Of a DNA stretch of 64,000 bases, positions 9,986 through 22,300 are shown in pieces; the stretch's first letter is position 1; the number at the start of each line of letters is the position of its first letter. The notes under the pieces were generated by a model. That model did not search any database. It saw nothing but the letters and a program-made list of their open reading frames with translations, and was not told the origin of the DNA. The position numbers were made by a program, and so were the translations under genes. Origin of the DNA: Cladopsammia gracilis (Eukaryota > Cnidaria > Anthozoa > Scleractinia > Dendrophylliidae); contig JAJGOT010000417.1 in assembly GCA_022457155.1 (NCBI GenBank), forward strand, positions 502,501 through 566,500. The letters run 5' to 3'.

Positions 9986-10976
9986 GTATTACTAAAGCAG
10001 GAGATGTGGAAAGTGTTGTACTAAACAGATTGCTAGAGTGCAAAAAAAACAACTGCAGTGTGAGGATGTAGTGTGGAGACCTGATGCTCTGTTTGAACTA
10101 TCGGAGTGTTTATCATTATTAATATTATTACTATAATAATAATAATAATAATTATTATTATTATTGTTTATTGTTAACTCACGCATCTGGTGTGAAGTGC
10201 CATTAACATGATTAAAGACTACAATAGACTATTTTGCTAATGTTGTGTTTCCAGTGCATCTTGTAGTACTAGTCCTTTGTGGGGGCAAACGGCCAAAATT
10301 AAAATTTCAAATTACCTGCCAAACTGGTCGTTTGCCCCCACAAAGGACTGGAACTACCCAAGATGCACTGGGAACACAACATTGGCAAAATAGTCTAATA
10401 GTTTAGTGCAAGGGCGTATTTATGCTTCCCCCCTGCCCGATCCCTTCCAGTTTTCAATGAGTATCATAAGACCAGATCCAGAATGATCACTATGGCCAAT
10501 CGCAACAGACACAGACAATCCAATGAACCAATCAAAACTTGTAGTAATTATGTGTAGCCAGCACCAAGCACTGGAAGATGTGTGCGGGCAGGTCATAATT
10601 GGTTTTGGTTTTACTGCTGATTGGTTGAGAAAGTGGTGAAAGATTTATTCTAGCCACATCACAAAGTGTAGCAATGCAAAACCAAAGCAATCGCTAAATT
10701 ACTTTTGACAATCAACAGTTAATGAAAACTGCGCTAATTATATTCACAGATATATCTGCAGATGGTGTTGGTGTCCAGATTGGAGCCCCCGCTAGAGAGG
10801 GAGAGGCTAATGAGGAACTGATACGATACTTAGCAGAGGTGCTGAATATGCGAAAAAGAAGCATCTCTTTGGACAAGGGATCCAAGTCGAGACAGAAGGT
10901 TGTGATAATTAAATCAACAGAGAGCACTGTGGAACAAGTCAGAGAAAGGTTATCAAAACAGGCATCACAGGATTAG
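9670..10976 (+). CDS. C15orf40: DUF167/YggU-family protein (C15orf40-like), 2 exons
   Basis: Exons 9670-9985 and 10750-10976 join in phase 1 to give 180 residues. The core runs from [17 protein letters not shown] into the second exon [20 protein letters not shown], then IRYLAEVL, the hallmark [13 protein letters not shown] and an amphipathic C-terminal helix. These are the family blocks AKPG-K, AP--GEAN-EL and G-KSR-K. The family (YggU in bacteria, UPF0235/C15orf40 in animals) has a small alpha/beta fold and no settled biochemical function. Two possible starts: ATG at 9670 (MLRVV..., a Cys/basic leader that could be a mitochondrial presequence, by inference) or an internal MPKKGK Met near 9823, resembling the short animal form. 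The intron holds an ATT microsatellite and a MITE. Confidence 0.9.
10112..10172. repeat. (ATT/AAT)n microsatellite
   Basis: Interrupted ATT and AAT trinucleotides that can fold back on themselves; intronic. Confidence 0.85.
10225..10398. mobile_element. MITE in the C15orf40-like intron
   Basis: TAGACTATTTTGCTAATGTT and its imperfect reverse complement AACATTGGCAAAATAGTCTA form the ends. The arms continue inwards through GTGCATCTT and CCTTTGTGGGGGCAAACG (about 75 nt arms). TA at both ends fits a TA-target family. Confidence 0.85.
10750..10976 (+). CDS. C15orf40: C15orf40-like exon 2
   Basis: Acceptor tatattcacag. Carries [12 protein letters not shown] and DKGSKSRQK; stop TAG at 10974. Confidence 0.92.
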
Positions 10977-11601
10977 AGAATCGATACCATCTTTGTTGCT
11001 ATTCAAAGCCACGATGGCTTTGGACAATGGAACTGAGTCATGAGACAGATCTAGAGGGAATCCATCTGTTTGGAGCAGTTTAGGAAAAAGTTGTGAACAT
11101 TGGCACCATAAGATTAGAGAAAGTACTAGCCTATGTGTAGCCAACTACACGTGGGCTGAGAAAACACAATGTCATCTTTAGCGCTAAAAAATAAAAGCCA
11201 TGCATTGATTGTATTGGCCACTGTAACCAAGTCCTTGGATGGATTAATTCTGTACAACAACAATTCTGTTGAGCAAGTCAGAGAGGATTTTTGAGAGTCT
11301 TTATAGAATAGATTTAGAGAAAGGACAAATTATTCGTGGAGTATTAGGGCAAATAATTTTAAATTGGCTGAGCACGTAAATAATGAGCATGATTACCCCG
11401 GAATTGTATGAGATTAAAAAGTCTACAGATGTATGTGCATTTTTTTGTATTCAAAATGTCAGAGATATTTTCTATCCGCTTGAAACCAGGAGGGAAACAA
11501 AATAAGAACCCATTTAAGTGCACCTGATTGTGAACTGAGAAAAAGGTGCATGGATGACCAAACAATCATGATTTTTGAAATTGATACATGTTTAATGATT
11601 T
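10977..11601. other. Downstream flank of the C15orf40-like gene
   Basis: Probably 3'UTR then intergenic. No coding frame with support; an open frame at 11359-11565 (minus) is short and unremarkable. Confidence 0.4.
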
Positions 11602-11797
11602 AAGCCCCAGTAGTGATCAGCATCAAATTTCTCCTTGTAATATCAATGCTTAATCAATCATAGAGGTCAGGAGAATCCAGGATATGATCACTGAAGATGA
11701 ATTCTCTTGATATTTTAACAACTTCTCACTTCTTCTATAAGAAAATATGGGGACAAGAAAGAAGAATTTGTATTTTGATCTTGGAATTAAAGAGTTA
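11602..11797. repeat. Dispersed repeat (GTGATCAGCATCAAATTTCT), copy 2
   Basis: Matches 6744-6958 over its length and runs directly into the next dispersed repeat at 11800. Confidence 0.8.
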
Positions 11798-11799
11798 AC

Positions 11800-12015
11800 C
11801 CTTTCACTCCCAGAGTCATTATGGAGACATACACGTATAATGTAGTTCTAACTTTTGAGTTTGTGGACGAAATCCTATGGTGTGACCATTCAATTGAATC
11901 CTCTTTGGCAGTACTTTTTGCATGGTACCATTTGTTTTCAATATTTTACAAAATGAAATTTGGGATTTTACTTGAATTTTGATCTTTGGCACCCTTGGGA
12001 GTTAAAGGGGTAATT
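11800..12015. repeat. Dispersed repeat (GTAGTTCTAACTTTTGAGTC), full-looking copy
   Basis: Starts CCCTTTCACTCCCAGAGTC and ends CTTGGGAGTTAAAGGGGTAA, an inverted pair (TTTCACTCCC / GGGAGTTAAAGG). The interior carries GACGAAATCCTATGGTGTGA and GCATGGTACCATTTG. Other copies: 13640-13700, 16262-18040 (split by insertions), 20865-21245 and 33925-34145. Confidence 0.8.
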
Positions 12016-12074
12016 AGTTTAGTACAGTAAGCTTATGGTACACAATCTTAACAGGAAAGCAACTACAGCAGCAA

Positions 12075-13277
12075 CACACCATTTCATAAACTCTTTTATT
12101 CAAAGTTCTGGTTATTTAAGTCTCACAATATTCCATGCAATACATTGTACATTATAATCCACTCAAAAAACTTGTATCTTACAAATTATTCATTTCTTAA
12201 ACATGACCTTACAAAAAATACCTATGCTTACAAAAATAGTTTTCACCATTATTGAAACTACCAAAGCTGACATTAAATTTTAATATTATTAATACCGGTA
12301 CTCTTAAATAAATTATGCTGCAAAGGAAATGAACATTTAGCAACATGCAATGTTACAAAATTAACACTGGCTGCTGAAATATTATTTGTGGTATTAATTT
12401 TCAGTAGAAAAGCTGTACTTTATTAAAAATAAACTATTTTAATTCTAAGAAAAAAATTATGAAGCTTTAAAGGTTGCATGCAAATAGATACTAAAATGAA
12501 TTTTGCATTAAAATTCTTTTATTACATTTTTAATATTTAAATTTAGCTAGTGTACAAAAGAGAAAGTTAAAAATTCTTCAAATTTACCATTATCGCATGT
12601 ATGCATGAAATTGCAAAGTGCTCTTGGAGCTATTTACCTAAGAAATAATTCTTTGAGTTAGCTTTTGAGCTATTTTATGAAATCTTAACAAGATGGCACT
12701 TCTTAGCATAGTATGTAAGCATTTTAATAAAAATCTTTCAATGCTTGGTGTACAAAAACTGAACTTGAACGTTTTGTCCACTACTGTTTTCTTGTTTAAC
12801 GAATATATGGGTAACAGTAACATTTATAAAAAAAACTTTGTTGTACAAGAAAAGAAAACCGTCTGCCAAATTGTCAGAATGCAAATACATGTAGTGAGAA
12901 CATTCAGACATAAAATCAGGATTGATAACAAAATGAAGGTGTCATTATATTATAGCAAGTACATGTGTGTATTAAAAAAAAACCACAAAAATGTGCTTAT
13001 TTACACATTTGCTTGCTGCATTTAATTTAAACAGTTTACAAATCAGTGCAGCCACACACAGATCCCTGTTGTCTCTGACAGCTCATTGCCTGTGATTCAA
13101 GAAGACAAAACCATTGTAAGTTACTATTGTAAGTTACTGTACAACAATTATATTTAACAAAACTTGCATGTAATGGCAACCCATTTTTCTAACAATAGGA
13201 ACACTTTGATAATCTTTTTAATGCTGACATACAAACCAAATGAATAATAATAATTTTATAATAATTCAGTATTCTTA
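12075..13277 (-). other. Probable 3'UTR of the ZNF608/609-like gene
   Basis: AT-rich, repeat-poor sequence between the inferred stop (13278) and a poly(A) signal at 12100-12095. A plus-strand frame (12693-13025) inside it is K/N/I-rich and not convincing. Confidence 0.5.
12095..12100 (-). promoter_or_regulatory. Candidate poly(A) signal, ZNF608/609-like gene
   Basis: Minus-strand AATAAA, at the boundary where the repeat-derived sequence ends and the unique AT-rich block begins. Confidence 0.45.
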
Positions 13278-13338
13278 TTACTTCATTACTGCTACAGCTG
13301 ATGGTTCATTTCTTCTCCTACATTTGATTGGTTTCTTT
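13278..13338 (-). CDS. ZNF608/609: ZNF608/609-like exon 15 (terminal)
   Basis: Acceptor ttgtgttacag. Encodes [20 protein letters not shown] and TAA. An alternative uses GCA|GTAATG here and a further exon near 13090 (AMSCQRQQGS...), also open to a stop. Confidence 0.55.
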
Positions 13339-16300
13339 CTGTAACACAATACATAATTACATGTAGGGATGGTTCCCACTAGCGACGTAATCGGAACTAG
13401 CGGAGTCAGAAGCGTAAGGAGCCTTACATTCTAGTGGAAATCAAAGAACTTAGTTGAAATCGGAATCAGAAGGATCAGAAGACTTCAAAAACATTTTAAT
13501 TTGTACCTTTTTGCCATGTAATGTTCCATTCCTCGTCCAATGTGTGGCGAGGAAGACTGCATCATGGATGCTGTTTTGAAGGAACAATAATCAACAAGAT
13601 TAATATTACAATACAACAGACTTCAGTAATGTAGTTCAAACCTTTCACTCCTAGAGTCAGTTGTGGAGAGTGACATGTAGTGTAGTTCTAACTTTTGAGT
13701 CGGGGGGGGGGGGACTCTTACTACCCAGCCATATATTCAGTGTATTGAGTCGGGGGGGGGGGACTCTTACTACCCAGCCATACATTCAGTGTATTTAGTC
13801 GGGGGGGGGGCTCTTACTACCCAGCCATACATTCAGTGTATTGAGTCGTGGGGGGGGGGGAGACTCTTACTACCCAGCCATACATTCAGTGTATTGAGTC
13901 GGGAGGGGGGACTCTTACTACCCAGCCATACATTCAGTGTACTGAGTCGGGGGGGGGGGACTCTTACTACCCAGCCATACACTCAGTGTATTGAGTCGGG
14001 GGAGGGGGACTCTTACTACCCAGCCATACATTCGGTGTATTGAGTCAGGGGGGCTGACTCTTACTACCCAGCCATACATTCAGTGTGTTGAGTTGGGGGG
14101 GGGGGGGGACTCTTACTACCCAGCCATACATTCAGTGTATTGAGTTGGGGGGGGGACTCTCACTACCCAGCCATACACTCAGTGTATTGAGTCCGGGGAG
14201 GGGGACTCTTACTACCCAGCCATACATTCAGTGTATTGAGTCGGGGGTGGGGGGGGGGGGGACTCTTACTACCCAGCCATACATTCAGTGTATTAAGTTG
14301 GGGGGGACTCTTACTACCCAGCCATACATTCAGTGTATTGAGTTGGGGGGGGGGGACTCTTACTACCCAGCCATACATTCAGTGTATTGAGTCAGGGGGG
14401 GGGGAGACTCTTACTACCCAGCCATACATTCTTTGTAAATTTAACAGTTTTTGAAAGCTTATAACTCCAGGAATATTCAACACATCAGACTAATATTTAC
14501 ACTGATTACCAAGTGTGACATGCTCTTTCAGCCAGATGCAGTCCATTTGATAGTAACTTATTGTTTGATTAATGCTAATAAGGTGGCAGAGACCAGACCC
14601 AAAACAATGATGACATGCTAACCACTAAACCACTGTGCCAACAAGCACTGACAGAAACATAACTCACCATAGGCTGGGTCCATTGCAATAAGGCCTGAAG
14701 ACATATAATAATTGCCATATTCAGCAGCCAACCTATGCTGTCTTCTGATCTCTTCTTCAGTTACTGCATCCAAGTGGCCTGCCATTCGACTGATTGCCAG
14801 ATTGTTTGAGATGATGTTGGAACGAGCATGGGGAGAGCCATCTTCTCCTTTTAAGTCAGATGCCCTGTTAGACTTGGGTGAAACATTTTGCTCACCAGCA
14901 CTACGATTTCTGGCCCTGTCCTCTTGAAACATGACCGGTGAATGCCTAGATTCCTTTTCAGCATCTTTTAGTCTTTGGAGTCTTTCATGGGATTCTGAGG
15001 TTGATGTCCGGGATTGAGAGTGTGAGTGTGATGTGGAGGAGCGTTCCCGCTCCGTGCTTCGGTAGGGACTTCTTTCTTCTCTCTCTCTGCTTGTAGAAGC
15101 CACTGATGTCACTATGTTGGATTCTCCATGGCTTGCCATTGGCATGCTCATTACTAGCCCAGGATGTAGCCCTGAGAACTGGGAACCAACTAGCATCTGA
15201 TGGGCTCCATATGGACCTGTGGAATCATGATGTCATGAAGAATTAAAATAATATTATTAACTTGTGCTGAAATTTAACACAAGATTAGTATTGCGCTGAA
15301 GAAAATCATTCTTTATACTGGGCTCTTTGTTATAAAGGGGTTTGTTATAATCTGGATTCCACTGTACTGCAAAGTGAGTTAGAAATCAAGCAGGGAATGG
15401 TTAAAAAAACAATAAAAGTGAAATAACTTGACATCATTACAACCAAATAACTGATAACCTTGACTAAACTGAAAGTAACAATAAATTATTTATGCTTGTA
15501 AGCTGTTCAAATCCCCTGTTTTCCCCACACGTACCTGCAGATGGATCAAAGTTGAGCTGTGAAAGGTAAGCTTGAAACTGTGTTGGCATAAAGCCTGCAG
15601 GAAGGGAGTTGGAGTTCTCTCTTTTTTCATCAGAAGTTGACATGCTGTCTTTATATCTTGACGCAGGCAAAGGAGACCTTGAAGGTTTGGGAGATCGTGA
15701 TGCAGACAGAGATTGAGATTTAACAACTTGACTTCGGGGAGATCCTTGACCTGAGGAATTTTCAGACTCGAAGGAATGGTTTGCTGCCTTCACAGTGCCT
15801 GCTGCTGCCTCCTGGAATTTAAAGTTGTAAGAAAGATAAAGTGATTTCTGCTCTACTTGAGTGGTAAAAAAACTTTGCTTCCTTGTTCAGTTGGGCCAGG
15901 GAGCATATCCCTGAACCTCACTATGGTTTTTTTTTAATTTCACTAAGCCTTGGAGCTAAGTAAGAATTTTAAAATATCAAAATAGGTCCCAACTGGACTT
16001 GAACAGACATAAGAATCGCAGGGTGGGGGGGGGGGGGGGGGGGAGAGTATTTTTTAGTTCCTTTGTGCCAGTACTTCATGCCCTCCCCACTATCTGAATG
16101 CCTGGAACTGAAGAGTAGCAGTAAGCAGTTGAAATACGGTAATCTACATCTAAATTGATTACTTAATGTGAGACAAAGAACAATACACTTTATTATTATT
16201 AATATTTTTTTTCCTTTCTAAAGCAGAGCAACTCTGCTCAATAAAGGTAAGGTTGTCATAGTTGACCTTTTCACCCCCAGAGACAATTATAGAGTCATGT

Positions 16301-19300
16301 AGTGTAGTTCTAACTTTTGAGTCTGTCAACGAAATCGGGTATTGACAAACTGCGAGCCAGCGAGCCAGCGAGCCATGTGAGCCATGTGAGTCATGCGAGT
16401 CATGCGAGCTATGCGAGCCAAATTATTAGTTCCCAGTCCCTTTCAAATATTAGTTCCCAGTCCTTTTCCCTTCCTTCAGCTTTTAGCAGTCAGCACGAGT
16501 GTTCGCTGTCCTCGCTTTCCTTCGATTATCGTATTCTTATCGGCCTTTATCTCTTCCATCGCTTGTGAAGGTAAGTTTAGTTGTGTTTTTTTGTCATTAA
16601 ATTTTGAGATTTGATGTTTTATTTATGAGTGTAGTCACAAACAATTGAAAATTCATGCATATCATTTACATGTTATTACAGATCATGGCAAATCGGTGAT
16701 TGCAAAGTCTCCTGGAGGCAAGTAAACGGGGTTTCACCCTACGATTTGACCCGCCTGCATCGAGGAATCGATGTTTTTATCATTGCCTTTCAAAATTTGT
16801 GAATGTTAAAGAGGACGTCATTGTGGAAATGGTACAGTCGCATTTGATGTTCAATCAAGTGATCACATGTGCCATGGAGGTTGTACACGGCCTTTGACCC
16901 CTGTGTACCTGAGCACCAACTTTGAAAAAAAAAAATCTGTCAGAAATTTTAAAGAAAAAACACTTTGGAATTTGTTGGTAAATTTTTATCTTGACAGATT
17001 TTTTTTCAAAATCGCGTAAAACGCGCTTTGGATAGAGCGAAGTCAACATGCATGTGAAGATCGGAAATTACGCATGCACGGCGGTTGTCACGTGGGTAAA
17101 TTCCAACCCAGTCTGCGCGTGCGCAAAAAAAAAAAGACTGTTTAGCCACCTTAATCGAATTCTCAACTATCAGAACGAGAATTTGTAGTGTTGGCATCAG
17201 GGCTTACATGTAAAAAGATCCACCATCCAGCTCTCAATAAATAATGGTTGGTTAAGGGAAGACATGCCATTTGCATTTTTATAACTCTGAGGAGTGCAGC
17301 AATCTTTGGAATCTTTGGAATCTTTCGAGCCTACAGAGGTTAGTTTTGTAGTTTACATTAAAAAAAAAGTTATTTTATACTGACTCGCATGGCTCGCATG
17401 TTGACTTGCATGGCTCGCATAGCTCGCATGTTGACTCGCATGGCTCGCATGTTGACTCGCATGGCTCGCATGGCTTGCATGTTGACTCGCATGACTCGCT
17501 GGCTCGCATATTATACACACTCAACGAAATCCTATGGTGTGACTATTCAATGAAACCTCTTCGGCAGTACTTTTGCACATGGTATCATTTGTTTTTCAAT
17601 AATTTCTCATGCGTGGAGCGGCATGAGTTAAAATTTGCCCTCCGTTTTTATTTTTGTTATTTTTATTATAATCATGTTTTTTTTTTGGCACGATTTTGTA
17701 TGCAAATTTATGCACACATATTTTAAATAGTGCTCTTCCGGTTCAGTGCTTAGTGACTTCCAGCTACTTTCACTTCCGGTAAAACAGCGTTACTGAAGTG
17801 TCACGACAGCGTCTCCTACAACCATACTTACATATTAACTAATGTTCCGTTAGGTATATATAACATTCAGAAGAATCACTGGCTTCATTGTGGTACAGCC
17901 TTCATTTACAAAACATTCAATAGTAAACAACATGGTTTGCATGAACGATGACTGAATGAAAGGAGTAACTCTTGTCCATGAAATTTGGGATTTTTCTTGA
18001 TTGTTGATGTTTATCTCTCTTGGGAGTTAAAGGGTTTTAAAAGATCTGTAAGAAAATCTACAATGCAGCAACCAACCTGAGGTCTTTGAGCTATCTCCCT
18101 AGCATTTCTAATGCCATTTTCAATTCTTTCATCTTCTCTGCTGTTTCCAAGTTTCTCTGATTTTTCAGGGGGCATCTGTCGTTTGCGCGGGAAGTTGGCA
18201 CCCAATGATTCTTTTTGTAGATCATTTTCTAATTGCCTTTATGGGAAAATATTAAGTTTAGAAAAACATAATATCCACTCAAGGGAACATTACACTGAGG
18301 AGCATTTACACATTTAACATAATTTATCCTTGAAATGATAAATAATCAAATGAATGTTAAAATTTGTTTTTCACACAATTGAACATGTATGTTGTAGGTC
18401 AATTTGTTCCTAGGTCAAAATGCATTTCAAACTAGTTTGATTTGATTTTCTTTTGTTCCAGATTCATTACCATAATCCTAAGACAAAGAAAAGCACAAAT
18501 CAAACTAGTTTGAAATGCATTTTGACCTAGGAACAAATTGACCTACAACATGTACATTGAAGCAAACTCTTTACACCACTGTCTACAAGCAACTCAGGAA
18601 CAAACAAGATAAGACAATTGTTTTCCATTTTTAATAACAAATTGATGGAGATTAATATGTAGATTATATTAAGAACTCACTCAATTTAAAATTGAATTTG
18701 TTTAAATTCTCTAATGTGTTTACATGGAACACTTACCGTTTGTCAGAACTGACCGACAGAACCAGTCAGTTACATTAAGTATATCATTATTAATTTTTCA
18801 GAAGTGGTTGGTCAGCCAGATGGGTCAATTTGTGAAAAGTCCATTTTGATGGACTTGTACAGGAACAGGCTAGATTTTCAAAAAGGCACAATCTATTTAC
18901 TACATGTAACTGACTGGGTTGACAAGCCAGTTCTGACATCAAATGGTCAGCATGCATAGTTGCTTACTAAAATGTCATTGCTTAATTTAAAAAAGAATTA
19001 AGACCATTAATCATAAGTTAACAATATTTCCTTACTTGTACATTGATATCTGTTGCTGGAGTTTCTGCTTTTGTAGGAATTCTTCTTCCCGCTTGTACTT
19101 CTGCTGTTCCAGTTCCCTCTCCCTCTGATATGAGTCATCTCCTCTAAACTTCTTTTCAACTGGCTCCTCTGGCAATGGTTTGTGCATCACCTTTGGCGAC
19201 AGGCTCCTGGAAGTATATCTTAAGCCATCGCCTTGACCAGGAAACCTTCGAAACTCACTCTCACTTACATCAAGCCGGCCTTGAGGTAATTTCTTGGAAC

Positions 19301-22300
19301 CAGATTCATCCATTCTTTTCTCCTCTTGTTTGGGAATATCTTTCTTCTCAAAATTTCTTGCTTCTAGGTGGCTCGAAGTGCCTCTATTTCGCATGCCCTA
19401 TTATCAACAATAACAATTATTGCTACTGTACACACAGTCAATTCACTTTTTGTTGCTCAAACTCTTTCTTTCATTGCCAATCATATTCATGATCCCCAAG
19501 GATATTTCTAGAAAAGGGGCTAAGGCAAAATATGGGTATCAGATGGAGAAGGTCATAAGCTACATGTAATTACTGCACAAGAAGAAGCAATTGAAATAGA
19601 ACTAAAGAGAAAGGACATGGATACATGTACATGTAGCTCACACCCTCAAGAAACAGGATGGCAAAATAGCAAAGGCTTCTCTTGACATAAATTCTACATA
19701 CCAGACATGCAGTTAAAGGTGTATGAAAGGAAGAGGTCGATGAATGTTTTAGGGTCTGTTTACATAGATAGATGCTCCAACAACAACAACAACAACAACA
19801 ACTCCTTATATAAGCACTGCAAGGATTATCTTAGAAGACAGACAATCCAAGCATGTATGTTTTCTATCTTCAGTTTACATGCAAAGCTTGCACTTGCCCT
19901 TGTGTTAGGATGATCCTTGTTTTAGGATCAGTCTTCTTCCAGGTAAACAGGCTTAGAAAAGATGAAAATGCCGATGCTTCATGAGAAACGGAGGTAATTC
20001 AATAACTCAGTCATGGAATTCACTTGACCACAAACCTGTTTCTCCTGCTCCAACATCGCCTCCCTGTGAAGCTGCATCAACTGCATCTGTTGCTCTGGCG
20101 GTATATGCTGCAACAGCTGTGCCTGTTGTGCTGCAAGTGTAGCCTTGGGATCAACAGGCATTCCCGGCATGTATGGTAGCTGGCTGAGGTTCTTGAACAT
20201 CTCCAGTGACATGCCACCCGACTGCATGAATGGCCGGTAGTACTGCTGCAATGTCAGCTGCTGTTGTAGCTGTAAGTTCCTCAGCTGCTCTGCAGACATG
20301 GGTTCTTGTCCCCTGAAAGTTAGCTCAGCAGCAGTGTCTCTGGTATCTCTTCTTTCTCTCTCTTTTTCAACCCCAGATTTGTCTTTTGAATTACCATACA
20401 TGAGAGAATCCTCTTTCACAATCATGATGTCTGAATCTTCCCTACTGCTATCTTCTGATCCTTTTGTTTTCTGATATGATGCCACCGGCAAAGGGCTTTT
20501 CCGTTCAGGTGAGGTTTTTGGCACAGCTAAGGGACGTGGCACTGGTGATTTTGACCTGCCATAAGGCGATGGTGCCCTGATTGAAGTTTCACTTTTTCTT
20601 TCACTCCTGATTTGGTCGCTTATTCCAGAAGTCTTTATTCCTGATACAAAGAAATGCAGGGAACATTATTTTAATAGCAGTTAAATGAATGTGTTTACTT
20701 GCCAGACCACTTACAGGCAATTATTGTTTCCACAAAGGGTGTGTTTATTTAATTGGAGGGGGGGGGGGGGGGATAAATCATTCAAGGTAAAGCTATTATT
20801 TAAGGAAATATGATAAATATATTAATCTCCAAAAAAAAAAAAAATCACTACACTACCAACCCAATGTCACTCCCAGACATGCAGTGTACATGTTGTTCCA
20901 ACTTTTAAGTCTGCTGATGAAATCCTATGGTGTGACCATTCAACAGAAACCTCTTCAACAGTACCTTTTTATGGTACCATTTGTTCTAACTTTTGAGTCT
21001 GTGGACGAAATCCTATGATGTGACCATTCAAATGAAACCTCTTCAGCAGTACTTTTGCATGGTACCATTAATTTGTTTTAACTTTTGAGGCTGTGGATGA
21101 AATCCTACGGTGTGACCATTCAAATGAAACCTCTTCAGCAGTACTTTTGCACTGGTACCATCTGTTTTTCAATATTTTAGAAAATGAAAAGAAATTTGGC
21201 ATTTTTCTTTAATTTTCATATTTGGCACTTTGGGAGTTTAAAGGTTAATACTGATGATGGCCTTCAAACCTGGTCTAACAACTGGGTGAGTTGATGCAGC
21301 TCCCTGAGTTTTGAATCCTGGTCCAATGATTGGCAGAACAGAAGGAAGACCAGAATGAATAGCAGGACCTGGACTTCTCTTCAGCGACACTGGTGACACC
21401 TCACCTACTGGGATGGGCACTTGGAGAGTTTGCAGTTGTTTAGCTTTATTCTCTGCTTGAGACAGCTCTGCAGCTACATCATGAGAACTTGGGAGGGTTC
21501 TGGGAGACGCACTGCTGTAGGTCACTGGAAAAGTAATAATAAATTTCATAATATGACCGTATGGCACCGCTGACGCAATCCTACGGAAAATAGAATCGCA
21601 CGGTGACGTGAGCGGGACCGGACGTGTTGACGTGAGCCAGTCCGGAAAAAGGTGTCTGGCCCCGCTCGAGTTCAAGTGACCTCACACTGCATGACTTATC
21701 TTGTACTTTCTAGTCATATTATAAAATACTTATTGACTAAGTTAGGTTGGGCCAGACGGGAGAATATTTGGCTGTCGGTCATGGTGCATGGACCTTGCTG
21801 TGCTCGGTCCGTATGCCAAGACCTCGAGCCAAATATTTTCCCGTCTGGCCCTCCCACTCAGTCAATAGGGGGGGGGGGGGGGAGGGGTGTTCTCAGTTGC
21901 TTCATGCTAAGTTCTCAGAAAAAAATGTTACCTGATGTCACAGATGAACCACTAGCTGACGTCTTTTGTTCAGAGCCTTTCAAATGGCTTGATGCTGACC
22001 CACTGTCTGAAGCCCTGGGGTATGGAAGGGCCACACCCACAGGGAGTGAGGGTGGCAGCGAACCACTACTCCTGGAAATTAGGGTAGGGTGTGGTCTTGA
22101 CAGTGCCCTGGCTGCTGTTTTGTAAGACTTTTCATAATCATCTGTTTCATGGCTAGGGTATGGACTTTCCCTTCTACCAACAGATTCGTTAAAACCCACA
22201 CTTCCCTTGGAATCTATTTTAGATTTTCCAGGTTCCCCTGATGCAATAGATGCTGAAGACATGAATGGTGTTTTAGAGTTAGACTGGTTAAAGTTTACTT

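Larger units (their letters stand above)
16262..18040. repeat. Dispersed repeat copy split by two insertions
   Basis: Pieces 16262-16336, 17521-17608 and ~17976-18040 together follow the order of the 11800-12015 copy. They are separated by a 1,184 bp transposon (16337-17520) and a second insertion (~17609-17975). Confidence 0.8.

Noticed and set aside
13700..14434. Regular repeats and spacers resembling a CRISPR array
   Set aside because: Repeats are adjacent units of one minisatellite in a eukaryotic intron; the 'spacers' are the same sequence with variable G runs.
13789..14454. Several 70-100 codon open frames on both strands
   Set aside because: They are translations of the G-run minisatellite; periodic peptide repeats with frame shifts set by G-run length.
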